A DNA stretch of 60,828 nucleotides from Candidatus Palauibacter australiensis. GTDB taxonomy: Bacteria > Gemmatimonadota > Gemmatimonadetes > Palauibacterales > Palauibacteraceae. The translations under genes were made by a program, and so were the position numbers. The DNA is taken from NCBI GenBank assembly GCA_026705295.1, contig JAPPBA010000020.1:1-60828 (forward strand). The letters run 5' to 3'. Below, piece after piece: positions 17,650-25,617 of the stretch. Each line of letters opens with the position of its first letter. The stretch's first letter is position 1. Under the pieces are notes generated by a model that worked only from the letters and a program-made list of their open reading frames with translations, was not told where the DNA came from and ran no database searches.

Positions 17650-17832
17650 TCAGCGGTGTCTCGAGGCGGGAGTTTTGAGTTCTTCGAAGATGATTCGGCG
17701 GGCCAGAACATACTGTATGGCACGCTCGAGGAACTCGGGATCTCGCTGGCGCACGGCCTCGACATCGGCAGCAAGCTCCTTGGGAAGATCCACGACGACG
17801 TTGACGAGGCTACAGTCGGATGATGCCATCAT
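17650..17832 (-). CDS. small ribbon-helix-helix-like protein (orphan antitoxin-like)
   Basis: A 60-residue protein (ATG 17832; a second ATG at 17829). The stretch NVVVDLPKELAADVEAV followed by EFLERAIQYVLARRI has the strand-helix-helix layout of MetJ/Arc (RHH) antitoxin DNA-binding domains. No toxin gene is visible on either side: 17504-17649 downstream holds no gene, and the 600 bp upstream are also empty. It could therefore be a solitary regulator or a remnant. Base composition is less G+C-biased than in neighbouring genes. Confidence 0.5.
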   Translation of the reverse strand: MMASSDCSLVNVVVDLPKELAADVEAVRQRDPEFLERAIQYVLARRIIFEELKTPASRHR

Positions 17833-18456
17833 AGTCAGGGGCACACTCGCAAGAAAATTCGAGGGTTTCGCTCTCTGTATCGGAACGGATCCCGGAGGTC
17901 CGCGGCTATCAGGGGCCGTGCATTTCCCGTCGCGCTTTGAGGATAGGATCGACGTTCCCGCCCCTGCAAGCGCACGACCCGTTCGACCGACGATCGGGGG
18001 ATCGTGTAGTGAGATCGTAAAGAGTTGTCTAATGGTATTTTACGGGACTGTTGAATGATCGCCCAAAACTTCCTATCACGTGTGGATTGTGCCGCTAATC
18101 CAACGTGTGTCAGCGGCGCTCGTGTGCGGCGTTCATGCCCGTTACATGCGGCGATGAACGGGCTGCGGCGACGATTCGAAAGGGCCGGAGCGCGCATGAT
18201 TTTTTTCAAAAAATATGGATTGCCGCCGATACGCGACCGGCTTGCCGGCTGCGTCGCCGTTGGGGGTCCGGCAGCCGTGGCGAGCCCCGCCGCGGCGGCG
18301 TTCGAGAGGCGCGGACGGGGGGGGGGTTCACCCGCGGCTGGAAGGCGCTGGACCGTGCGACCCGGGGGGCGGGCGGCTATGCTGTGCGCTCCGGCTCCTC
18401 CGGCGCGACGCAGGCGGGGGGATGGCCCTGTAACGGACGGCAACGGAGGGATGCGA
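17833..18456. other. gene-poor gap of about 620 bp, locally A+T-richer
   Basis: No supported gene is present. The middle (about 18010-18110 and 18196-18225) is visibly richer in A+T than the surroundings, including ATGATTTTTTTCAAAAAATATG near 18196-18217, an imperfect TTTTTTTC/AAAAAAT inverted repeat. The part from about 18300 is strongly G-rich with a G9 run. Long antisense frames exist but have arginine/proline-rich composition typical of chance frames in G+C-rich DNA. Confidence 0.6.
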
Positions 18457-19260
18457 GTGACGGATTCTGCGCCTGGCGCGTTGATCCTCGGCGCCTCGAG
18501 CGGCTTTGGCGAAGCGGCTGCGCTGGCGTTCGCCGAAGCCGGTTACGACGTCTACGGGGTCCACCTGGACCGGAGAGCGGGACTCGCGCACGTCGGGGAG
18601 ATTCGGGCCCGGATCGAGTCGCGCGGGCGGCGCGCGATCTTCTTCAACGTGAACGCCGCTTCCGCGAAGAAGCGCGACAGGGTGCTGGACGAGATCGCGG
18701 CAGACGCCGGGCCGGGTTCCGTCCGCGTGCTGATGCACTCGCTGGCCTTCGGAACCCTGCGTCCCTTCGTGCCCGACGCCACACCCGGGATGAGTCCCGA
18801 GCAGATGAACATGACACTGGACGTCATGGCTCATACGCTGGTCTACTGGACCCAGGGGCTGCTCGAACGCGGGCTGATGGGCGAAGGCGGCCGGATCTTC
18901 GCCATGACCTCCTCCGGCGGCGACCGCGTGATTCCTTCCTACGGTGCCGTCTCCGCGGCGAAGGCCGCGCTCGAATCGCACTGTCGCCAACTCGCGCTCG
19001 AACTGGCGACGAGGGGCATTACCGTCAACTCGATCCGCGCCGGCGTCACCGACACGCCCGCGCTCCGCAAGATCCCCGGCGCGGCACACATGATCTCCGA
19101 AGCCGCGGCCCAGAACCCGCACGGGCGACTCGGAACGCCGGAAGACGTGGCGCGCTGCATGGTCGCGCTCGCCGCGCCGGAAACGGGGTGGATGACGGGG
19201 AACACGATCCGGGTGGACGGAGGCGAGGACTTCGTCGGCTCCAGGCCGCCGGGAGACTAG
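18457..19260 (+). CDS. SDR oxidoreductase, FabL-like enoyl-ACP reductase
   Basis: A 267-residue Rossmann-fold reductase. It has the cofactor loop GASSGFGEAA, the SHSLAFGTLRPF-like segment after strand 4 (here MHSLAFGTLRPF), the TSSGG strand and a catalytic YGAVSAAK. The spacing Tyr-six residues-Lys is the hallmark of enoyl-ACP reductases FabI/FabL, not the YxxxK of ordinary SDRs. IRAGVTDTPALRKIPG and the final TIRVDGG match the FabL type. It probably catalyses the last step of fatty acid elongation. GTG 18457 is preferred over ATG 18451 because GGAGGG ends at 18450, giving a normal 6-base spacing. Confidence 0.78.
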   Translation: MTDSAPGALILGASSGFGEAAALAFAEAGYDVYGVHLDRRAGLAHVGEIRARIESRGRRAIFFNVNAASAKKRDRVLDEIAADAGPGSVRVLMHSLAFGTLRPFVPDATPGMSPEQMNMTLDVMAHTLVYWTQGLLERGLMGEGGRIFAMTSSGGDRVIPSYGAVSAAKAALESHCRQLALELATRGITVNSIRAGVTDTPALRKIPGAAHMISEAAAQNPHGRLGTPEDVARCMVALAAPETGWMTGNTIRVDGGEDFVGSRPPGD

Positions 19261-19264
19261 CCAG

Positions 19265-19483
19265 GTGGACGCCCGGCGGCTGGCCGGCCCGGCGGCGGAG
19301 GTGGCCCGCGAGATCGTCGCCGACGAGGTGGAGTACTGGCGGAGCGAGATCACCCGTCCCTGGCGGACCGGACGGCCCGGGCGCTGGGCGGAGGTCGGCC
19401 GCTGGATCGGGACCGGCCTCGCGGTGGGAGCGGCGGTGTGGGGCGTGATCGCCGCGGTCCAGGCGGAGCGCTACCGGGACTGA
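19265..19483 (+). CDS. small single-span membrane protein
   Basis: A 72-residue protein starting at GTG 19265, five bases after the reductase stop. A charged amphipathic half (VAREIVADEVEYWRSEI) is followed by one membrane segment (WIGTGLAVGAAVWGVIAAV) and a short basic tail. The family is not recognised. Its position suggests coupling to the reductase gene. Confidence 0.55.
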   Translation: MDARRLAGPAAEVAREIVADEVEYWRSEITRPWRTGRPGRWAEVGRWIGTGLAVGAAVWGVIAAVQAERYRD

Positions 19484-19514
19484 GGATCGCGATGCCGCCC
19501 TGTCGCGGCTCGCG

Positions 19515-21017
19515 TCAGTTCCCGGGCAGGGTGAGGACGATCTCGATCCGCCGGTTCCGCGCGCGTCCTTCCTCCGTTTCGTTGCTCGCAATCGGGCGCT
19601 CCTCGCCGAGCCCTGTCGCCTCGACCCGCGAAGACGGGATGGGCACCCGGGCGAGCAGGTGTTCGCGCACGGCGATGGCCCGCCGCTGGCTGAGCGCCTG
19701 GTTCCCGCGCGTCCCACCCTGTGAGTCGGTGTGCCCCTCGATCCGCAGGGTGGCGCCCGGAAAGGTCGTGATCACGCGCTGCACCTTGGTGAGCAGGGGG
19801 ATCAGCGCCTCGTCGATCTCGGCCCGCGCGGGCTCGAAGGTGAGGCCGAACAGCCTGAGCACGAGCCGGTCTCCGACGAGCAGGACTTCCCCTTCCGAAG
19901 GCGTGAAGAGGCCCTGCACTTCGCGCAGCCGCGCCTCCCGCTCGCGGACCGCGAGCAGTTCGTCCCGGGCTCCCGTGAATCGCCGTTCGAACTCGGCCAG
20001 GCGGTCCTCCAGCGAGGCCAGCCGGCTGCCGAGTTCCGACGTCCGCGCGCGTTCGTCCGCCAACTCGGCGCCCAGCCGCGCGTTGTCCGCCCGGAGGCCG
20101 GAGATGGCCCCCGCGATGCGCGCGGTCGTTTCGCCGGCGTCGCTCCGGAGGGGTTCCACGTCCGCGGCTTCGGCAAGGCGAGCGAGGTCCGCCTCATGTC
20201 CGTCGAGCAATCGTTCGACCGTCACATGGCGCCGGCGCACGCTGTCGAACAGGGCGGCGATGCGGTGCGCGCGGGAGAAGGCGGCGAAGGCGGCTTCTCC
20301 GGCCCGCGCCGGCCCCTCCACGGGGGCGAGGTCCTCGATCTCCGCTTCCGCGCTGGCCAGGTGCGACTCGCCCAGCGCGAAGGCGTTCGGGGCCAACTCG
20401 CTCGCGCCCGCGTTCATGGCGGCGGCCCGCGCCTGAACCGCCGCTCCCAGAAACTCGTCGCGCCGCGCGGAACGAGTGGCCCGCCGGTAGAGCACCGTCG
20501 CGCGGCCCGCTCGCACGGCGACGTCTTCCAGGTCCTCGCGTTCCAGGCGGCGGCCGGCCGTCTCCAGTTCGGATTCGGCTCTCGCCCATCCCTCGACCGC
20601 CCGCGCTTCGGCTTCGGAGGCGCGAGCTTCGTCCCGGGCGGCGAGCGCCTCCCGGAAGTGCGGCCGGCCCGCGGTCGCGATCCCCTCCGCCGCGGCGAGC
20701 CAGCGCCCGGCTTCGCCCAGCAGTTCCTCGAACCGGGCGTCCTGCCGGCCATCCCTCAGACGACGCGCCGCATCCTCCAACCGGTCCGCGGCCTCATCGA
20801 ATGAAGACGGTGCGAGGAGGTGGATCGCGTTCTCGCGCGCCTGATCGAGGCGGGCTTCGAGGGTCCGCAGCGAATCGACGCCTCCCTGGGCGGCGCCCGG
20901 ATCCGGGCACAGCAAGAGGAACGCGACGAGTACGGCCTCGACGAGTCCGCCGAGCCGTCGCCGGCCCGTCTGCCGCGGGCGCGACCGGGCCGGGAGCCTC
21001 TGCCTGACAAAAGCCAT
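19515..21017 (-). CDS. OmpA-family outer-membrane/peptidoglycan-binding protein with long coiled coil
   Basis: A 500-residue secreted protein. A signal segment (LVEAVLVAFLLLCPDPGAAQ) is followed by about 330 residues rich in Ala, Arg and Glu with heptad-like periodicity (long helical coiled coil). A C-terminal OmpA domain then shows IEGHTDSQGGTRGNQALSQRRA and the NRRIEI ending, the diaminopimelate-binding fold. It probably tethers envelope layers to peptidoglycan. ATG 21017 was chosen because it precedes the signal segment; the frame is open to 21095. It is divergent from pruA. Confidence 0.85.
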   Translation of the reverse strand: MAFVRQRLPARSRPRQTGRRRLGGLVEAVLVAFLLLCPDPGAAQGGVDSLRTLEARLDQARENAIHLLAPSSFDEAADRLEDAARRLRDGRQDARFEELLGEAGRWLAAAEGIATAGRPHFREALAARDEARASEAEARAVEGWARAESELETAGRRLEREDLEDVAVRAGRATVLYRRATRSARRDEFLGAAVQARAAAMNAGASELAPNAFALGESHLASAEAEIEDLAPVEGPARAGEAAFAAFSRAHRIAALFDSVRRRHVTVERLLDGHEADLARLAEAADVEPLRSDAGETTARIAGAISGLRADNARLGAELADERARTSELGSRLASLEDRLAEFERRFTGARDELLAVREREARLREVQGLFTPSEGEVLLVGDRLVLRLFGLTFEPARAEIDEALIPLLTKVQRVITTFPGATLRIEGHTDSQGGTRGNQALSQRRAIAVREHLLARVPIPSSRVEATGLGEERPIASNETEEGRARNRRIEIVLTLPGN

Positions 21018-21168
21018 GTCTTCCGTGCTCTTCCTCGTCGGCAACCAAACGAATCCGGCGCGAGTCCACTGCACGATACGAAGGGCACCGGGCACCTTTC
21101 AATCTCACTCCCCGGCCGCCAGATTGCGCCTCCCTTCGCGAAACATATTCACCCAGGGGGATCCCTTC

Positions 21169-22824
21169 ATGAAACCACCCGTCGCCGAGGTTCAGCAGGG
21201 CGCAGATCCCGGCATTCCACGTCCCGGCAACGAACCTGTCCACGACTACGCCCCGGGCAGTCCCGAACGGGCCGCCCTCAAGGAGGAGTTGCTCCGCCAG
21301 CGGGGCGAGGTCGTCGAGATCCCGCTCATCATCGGCGGACGCGAGGTCCGGACTTCGAAGACCTTCGACGTGACGATGCCGCACGACCACGGCCACGCGT
21401 TGGCCCGCTGCCACATCGCCGGGGCCGCCGAGGCGCAGGCCGCCATCGACGCCTCGCGCACGGCGTGGGCGGAATGGTCGAACCGGGCCTGGGAGGATCG
21501 CGCCGCGATTCTCCTCCGCGCCGCCGAACTGCTCGCCGGTCCCTGGAGGATGAAGCTCAACGCCGCGACCATGCTCGGGCAGAGCAAGACGGCGTTCCAG
21601 GCCGAGATCGACGCCGCGTGCGAGATCGTCGACTTCTGGCGCTTCAACGCCTTCTTCGCGGGGCGCGTGCACGCGGAGCAACCGATCTCGGGGCCGGGCG
21701 TGCGGAACCACATGGACCACCGTCCGCTCGAGGGGTTCGTCTACGCCATCAGTCCGTTCAACTTCACGGCCATCGGGGCCAACCTGACGACGTCCCCCGC
21801 GCTCATGGGGAACGTCGCGGTCTGGAAGCCTTCGACCACCGGCGTGCTCGGCTCCTACTACGTGATGAAGCTCCTCGAGGCGGCGGGGCTCCCGCCGGGC
21901 GTGATCAACTTCATCCCGGGCGTCGCTGCGGAGATCAGCGATGTCCTGCTGTCGAGCCCGGAACTCGGCGGCATCCACTTCACCGGTTCGACCGGCACCT
22001 TCCAGCATCTCTGGAAGTCCGTCGCGCAGAACGTGGAGAATTACCGCGCCTATCCGAGACTCGTCGGCGAGACGGGCGGCAAGGACTTCATCGTCGCGCA
22101 CGAGAGCGCGGACCCGCAGGCGCTCGCGGTCGCGATCGTGCAGGGCGGCTTCGAGTACCAGGGACAGAAGTGCTCGGCGACCTCCCGCGTGTACGTGCCC
22201 GACACGATGTGGGAGGACGTGCGGGACCGGGTCGTCGCGATGACCGGCGAACTTCGCATGGGAGACCCGACCGATTTCCGGAACTTCCTTGGCGCGGTCA
22301 TCGACCGCTCGGCGTTCGACCGGATCAAGTCGTACATCGACTACGCCCGCGAGTCCGGCGATGCGCGCATCCTCGCCGGCGGCGGCTGCGATGACAGCCG
22401 GGGCTACTTCATCGAGCCCACCCTGGTGGAAGCGGACGATCCCGGACACCGGCTGATGTGCGAGGAGATCTTCGGCCCGGTCGTCACCCTGCATTCGTAC
22501 CGCGCGTCGGACTGGGAATCCACGCTCGCCCTGGTCGACGGGACCTCCCCGTACGCCCTCACGGGCGCGGTGTTCGCGCGCGACCCGGAGGCCCTCCGAA
22601 GCGCGGGCGCTGCGCTGCGGAACGCGGCGGGGAACTACTACATCAACGACAAACCCTCCGGCGCGGTAGTCGGCCAACAGCCCTTCGGCGGCGGCCGCGC
22701 GAGCGGCACGAACGACAAGGCCGGCTCCGTTCTGAACCTCGTGCGCTGGGTCTCCCCCCGGACGATCAAGGAGACCTTCGATCCGCCCACCGACTACCGG
22801 TATCCCTTCATGGAGGCGGAGTAG
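21169..22824 (+). CDS. pruA: 1-pyrroline-5-carboxylate dehydrogenase (glutamate semialdehyde dehydrogenase)
   Basis: A 551-residue aldehyde dehydrogenase. The length and N-terminal region (EPVHDYAPGSPERAALKEEL) match the ALDH4 type. The catalytic Cys335 lies in YQGQKCSATSR, the general-base region is LVGETGGKD, and PFNFTAIGANLTTSPALMGN lines the NAD site. C-terminal SGAVVGQQPFGGGRASGTNDKAG is diagnostic for P5C dehydrogenase. It converts glutamate semialdehyde from proline to glutamate. No proline dehydrogenase gene is present nearby. ATG 21169 follows an AGGGGG stretch. It precedes the paa cluster by 63 bp. Confidence 0.9.
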   Translation: MKPPVAEVQQGADPGIPRPGNEPVHDYAPGSPERAALKEELLRQRGEVVEIPLIIGGREVRTSKTFDVTMPHDHGHALARCHIAGAAEAQAAIDASRTAWAEWSNRAWEDRAAILLRAAELLAGPWRMKLNAATMLGQSKTAFQAEIDAACEIVDFWRFNAFFAGRVHAEQPISGPGVRNHMDHRPLEGFVYAISPFNFTAIGANLTTSPALMGNVAVWKPSTTGVLGSYYVMKLLEAAGLPPGVINFIPGVAAEISDVLLSSPELGGIHFTGSTGTFQHLWKSVAQNVENYRAYPRLVGETGGKDFIVAHESADPQALAVAIVQGGFEYQGQKCSATSRVYVPDTMWEDVRDRVVAMTGELRMGDPTDFRNFLGAVIDRSAFDRIKSYIDYARESGDARILAGGGCDDSRGYFIEPTLVEADDPGHRLMCEEIFGPVVTLHSYRASDWESTLALVDGTSPYALTGAVFARDPEALRSAGAALRNAAGNYYINDKPSGAVVGQQPFGGGRASGTNDKAGSVLNLVRWVSPRTIKETFDPPTDYRYPFMEAE

Positions 22825-22887
22825 AGAGTAGTTTCACGGTTCGCCCTCCGGGTGGAAGACCCGGTCCGGGCGGGAGAGGGCGATGGC

Positions 22888-23826
22888 ATGGGACGTTTCA
22901 CGGACGAGGAACTGCAGCGGAAGGTACAGGAAGGGTTCATCGTCGAGTCCGAAGAGGACATGACGGAGACCTACAAGCGGGCGCTGATCACGCAGCTCAC
23001 CGTCCAGGGCGACACGGAGCTGATCAGCGCGCCGGCGTACTTCATGGCCGCCCGCGACGCGCCGTCCACGAACACGATGGTCTCGGCCACGGCGATCATC
23101 CAGGACGAACTGGGGCACGCGAACATCGCCTACCGCCTGCTTGAGGATCTCGGCGTCGACCGCCACTGGCTGCTCTACGAGCGGGAACCCGCCCACTTCA
23201 AGCACCCCTACGGCTTCGACCAGCCGCTCATGAACTGGGCCGAGCTGGTTTCGGCGAACGCGCTGTACGACCGGGCCGGGATCACGCTCCTTGGCGACGT
23301 ACACCGCAACACGAGCTACGGCCCGCTCAAGCGCGGCCTCGTCAAGGTGAGCATGGAGGAGAACTTCCACCTGAGGCACGGCGAGGTCTGGATCCGCCGC
23401 TTCGCCGAGGCGGGGGGCGCCGCGAAGGAAGCGGTGCAGCGGACGCTCGACTGGATGTTTCCGATGGGCGTGGAGTGGTTCGGGATGCCCGACGACCGGA
23501 AGCATCACAACGCGCAACTCGACTTCCGCCTCAAGGGGATGACGAACGACCAGCTCCGCCGGACCTGGCTCAAGGCGGTCGTGCCGCTGTGCGAGGAGTT
23601 GGGGTACGACCTTCCGGCGCAGTACGACCCCGACACGGACGCGGTGGAGCTGACCTACGAGCTTCCCTGCCAGTACGATCCGGAGGCGCGGCGCTGGCTC
23701 TTCAACGAGACGATCACCTGGAAGCAGGTGTTCGAGCGGTGGAAGGCGCGCGGCCCGATGAACGAGCAGTACGTCGATTCGCTGCGGCGCAGCCGATTCG
23801 CGGTCGAGCGGCTGCTCGCGGCATGA
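22888..23826 (+). CDS. paaA: phenylacetyl-CoA epoxidase catalytic subunit PaaA
   Basis: A 312-residue ferritin-like diiron protein. Metal-ligand motifs are seen as QDELGHANIAYR and EENFHLRHGEVW, with family blocks QLTVQGDTELISAPAYF and NALYDRAGI. PaaA forms, with PaaB, PaaC and PaaE, the multicomponent monooxygenase that epoxidises the ring of phenylacetyl-CoA in aerobic degradation. ATG 22888 has GGGAGAGGG upstream. The next three genes overlap one another in order, so the unit is a coupled operon. PaaE (reductase) is not in the window, so electrons must come from elsewhere. Confidence 0.9.
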   Translation: MGRFTDEELQRKVQEGFIVESEEDMTETYKRALITQLTVQGDTELISAPAYFMAARDAPSTNTMVSATAIIQDELGHANIAYRLLEDLGVDRHWLLYEREPAHFKHPYGFDQPLMNWAELVSANALYDRAGITLLGDVHRNTSYGPLKRGLVKVSMEENFHLRHGEVWIRRFAEAGGAAKEAVQRTLDWMFPMGVEWFGMPDDRKHHNAQLDFRLKGMTNDQLRRTWLKAVVPLCEELGYDLPAQYDPDTDAVELTYELPCQYDPEARRWLFNETITWKQVFERWKARGPMNEQYVDSLRRSRFAVERLLAA

Positions 23827-24305
23827 AGACAGCTACGCGCGGCATGAACGCCGACGCCCCGGCGCGTGGAGCGGCGCGCCCGCGGCACCTCCCGCGGTAC
23901 GAGGCGGGCATGGACTTCGGCGCCGTGCTGCGGGAGACGCGCGGCGGACGGGAACTGCCTCCTCCTCCCACTTTCCCCGAACCCGCCGCCGACCTCGCGG
24001 AGCGGGCGCGCCGGGCGCTCTACGAGGTCGCGGATCCGGAGTTCCCGATCTCGATCGTCGACCTCGGGCTCGTGCGCGGCGTCGAGGGGGACGAGGAGGC
24101 GGGGTCCGTCACCGTTCACCTCACCTTCACGGCCACCGCCTGCCCCTGCATGGACTTCATCGAATGGGACGTGCGGCAGCGCCTGCTGGAAGTCGACGGA
24201 ATCCGGCAGGTCGAGATCGTGACCGGGTGGGATCCTCCGTGGACGACGGCCGCCATCTCCGCGCGCGGACGGAAGCTCCTGCGCTCCGTCGGAGTCGTCA
24301 CGTGA
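23823..24305 (+). CDS. paaD: PaaD, MIP18/DUF59 domain part only
   Basis: A 160-residue protein. The MIP18 domain (from about residue 55) shows ALYEVADPEFPISIVDLGLVRGV, LTFTATACPCMDFIEWDV and VTGWDPPWTTAAIS, as in PaaD, which helps metal/cofactor assembly of the epoxidase. In classical PaaD the chain continues into a four-Cys zinc ribbon. Here it stops right after ARGRKLLRSVGVVT, where the ribbon would begin, and a matching ribbon is encoded separately at 25377. ATG 23823 overlaps the paaA stop (ATGA), and the stop overlaps the paaB GTG. The first 45 residues are low-complexity. Confidence 0.85.
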   Translation: MKTATRGMNADAPARGAARPRHLPRYEAGMDFGAVLRETRGGRELPPPPTFPEPAADLAERARRALYEVADPEFPISIVDLGLVRGVEGDEEAGSVTVHLTFTATACPCMDFIEWDVRQRLLEVDGIRQVEIVTGWDPPWTTAAISARGRKLLRSVGVVT

Positions 24306-24550
24306 GCGGGAACGGACGGGTGTACGAGGTGTTCGCGCGCAAGAAGCGGGCGGACCGCTTCGAGCATGTGGGCGCGGTATCCGCCCCCAACGAGCAGTTG
24401 GCGCGCGTCTACGCGTGGCAGACGTACGATGAGGCGAAGTGGTTCGAAATGACCGTCGCCCGGCGCGATGCGTTCGCGGCGGTGAACCGGCCGCAGGCCC
24501 CGTTCACGCTCGGCGATCCGGGCGTGCGGGCGTCGGGGGATTCGCGATGA
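24302..24550 (+). CDS. paaB: phenylacetyl-CoA epoxidase subunit PaaB
   Basis: An 82-residue protein recognisable by YEVFARKKRADRFEHVGAV, LARVYAWQTYDEAKWFEMTVARR and the usual short length. PaaB is a structural/bridging subunit of the PaaABCE complex. GTG 24302 overlaps the paaD stop, and the stop overlaps the paaC ATG, keeping stoichiometric coupling. Confidence 0.88.
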   Translation: MSGNGRVYEVFARKKRADRFEHVGAVSAPNEQLARVYAWQTYDEAKWFEMTVARRDAFAAVNRPQAPFTLGDPGVRASGDSR

Positions 24551-25371
24551 CGGAGAGCGGCTTCCGGTCGGCGGAGGACCTGCCGGAGGGAGTGTCGGGG
24601 CACCTCGCCAGCCTCATTCTCGCCCTCGCAGACAACAAGCGGCTGCTCGGGATCCGCTACTCGGACTGGATTCTCGGGGCGCCCTCGGTCGAGGCCGGCA
24701 TCGCCTGCTCCGCCATGGCGCAGGACGAGTGGGGACACGCCCGCATCCTCTATGCGATGCTGCGCGATTTCGGCCACGACCCGTCCGCGCTCGAGCACGA
24801 ACGCGCCGCCGACGAGTACCACAGCTCCGAACTGCTCGACCGGGACGTTGCGTCGTGGGAGGCGTTCCTCGCCCTCAACTTCCTGTGGGACACGGCGCTG
24901 TCGGTCCAGTTCGAGATGCTGGTCGAGAGCCGCTACGAGCCGATCCACTACAAGGTGCGCAAGCTGCTCGAGGAGGAGCGGTTCCACTTCGATCACGGAC
25001 AGGGGTGGACCCGCCGCCTGCTGAGCGCCGAGAGTGGGCGGGCGGCGCTGGCCGAGGCCTTCGGAGCGGCCTGGAACGCGTGTCTGTGCGGGTTCGGCCC
25101 CGACGACGACCCGCTCAGCGGGACGCTCGCCGCGCACGGAATCGTGCGGCGCGATGCCGCCGGGGCGCGGGCGCGCTGGCTGGAACGCGTGGGTCCGGTC
25201 GCCGCGGAGAGCGGCCTGGCGCGCGACGCCGGATCGGAGTGGGTCAGCACGCGCGAGCCCGTCTGGCAGGACCGCTGGCTCCTGCGCCGGCGGGCAGTGG
25301 AGGGCGGCCCCGACGAAGATTCCCTCGCGCGGGTCCGGGGCGACCGCAACCGAGAACTCCTGATGGACTGA
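24547..25371 (+). CDS. paaC: phenylacetyl-CoA epoxidase subunit PaaC
   Basis: A 274-residue ferritin-like partner of PaaA. It keeps MAQDEWGHARILYAMLRDFG and LLEEERFHFDHGQGWTRRL, plus NFLWDTALSVQFEMLV and RRLL helices. In the enteric complex PaaC is the structural partner; here ExxH-like motifs persist, so a vestigial metal site is conceivable. ATG 24547 overlaps the paaB stop. Six bases after its stop begins the small zinc-ribbon gene. Confidence 0.87.
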   Translation: MTESGFRSAEDLPEGVSGHLASLILALADNKRLLGIRYSDWILGAPSVEAGIACSAMAQDEWGHARILYAMLRDFGHDPSALEHERAADEYHSSELLDRDVASWEAFLALNFLWDTALSVQFEMLVESRYEPIHYKVRKLLEEERFHFDHGQGWTRRLLSAESGRAALAEAFGAAWNACLCGFGPDDDPLSGTLAAHGIVRRDAAGARARWLERVGPVAAESGLARDAGSEWVSTREPVWQDRWLLRRRAVEGGPDEDSLARVRGDRNRELLMD

Positions 25372-25376
25372 AGTCC

Positions 25377-25616
25377 ATGCCCGACGGCACGAAGCACGAC
25401 AGCGTGAAGCACGACGGCGCGAGAGGCGGTGCCCCGCCGCAGCGGTCGCCGCTCGACGACCCCATCGAATCGTCCGGCATGCCGGCATCAGTCCCCTGCC
25501 CCTTCTGCGACTCGGAGGACTCCGACCCGTTCGCGACCTTCGGGGGACAGGCGTCGACGACCCAGTATTACTGCAACGCCTGCCGAACCGTCTTCGAAGC
25601 CCTGAGGTGGCGCTGA
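25377..25616 (+). CDS. PaaD-type zinc ribbon protein encoded as a separate gene
   Basis: A 79-residue protein: 40 hydrophilic residues, then CPFCDSEDSDPFATFGGQ, ending YYCNACRTVFEALRW. The CPxC and CxxC pair and the F-G-stretch and aromatic end follow the C-terminal zinc ribbon of PaaD (typical form CPxC, EFGSTPCKALYxC, FDYFKC). It sits directly after paaC, so paaD seems divided into a MIP18 gene and a ribbon gene with paaB and paaC between. Recognition is from pattern memory. A generic zinc-ribbon protein is the alternative. A later ATG (25479) is also possible. Confidence 0.7.
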   Translation: MPDGTKHDSVKHDGARGGAPPQRSPLDDPIESSGMPASVPCPFCDSEDSDPFATFGGQASTTQYYCNACRTVFEALRWR

Positions 25617-25617
25617 A

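Noticed and set aside
17835-18443. Minus-strand frame of 202 codons in the gap upstream of the FabL-like gene
   Set aside because: Arg/Pro/Ser-rich without any domain, membrane or signal features and with no ribosome site; probably chance.
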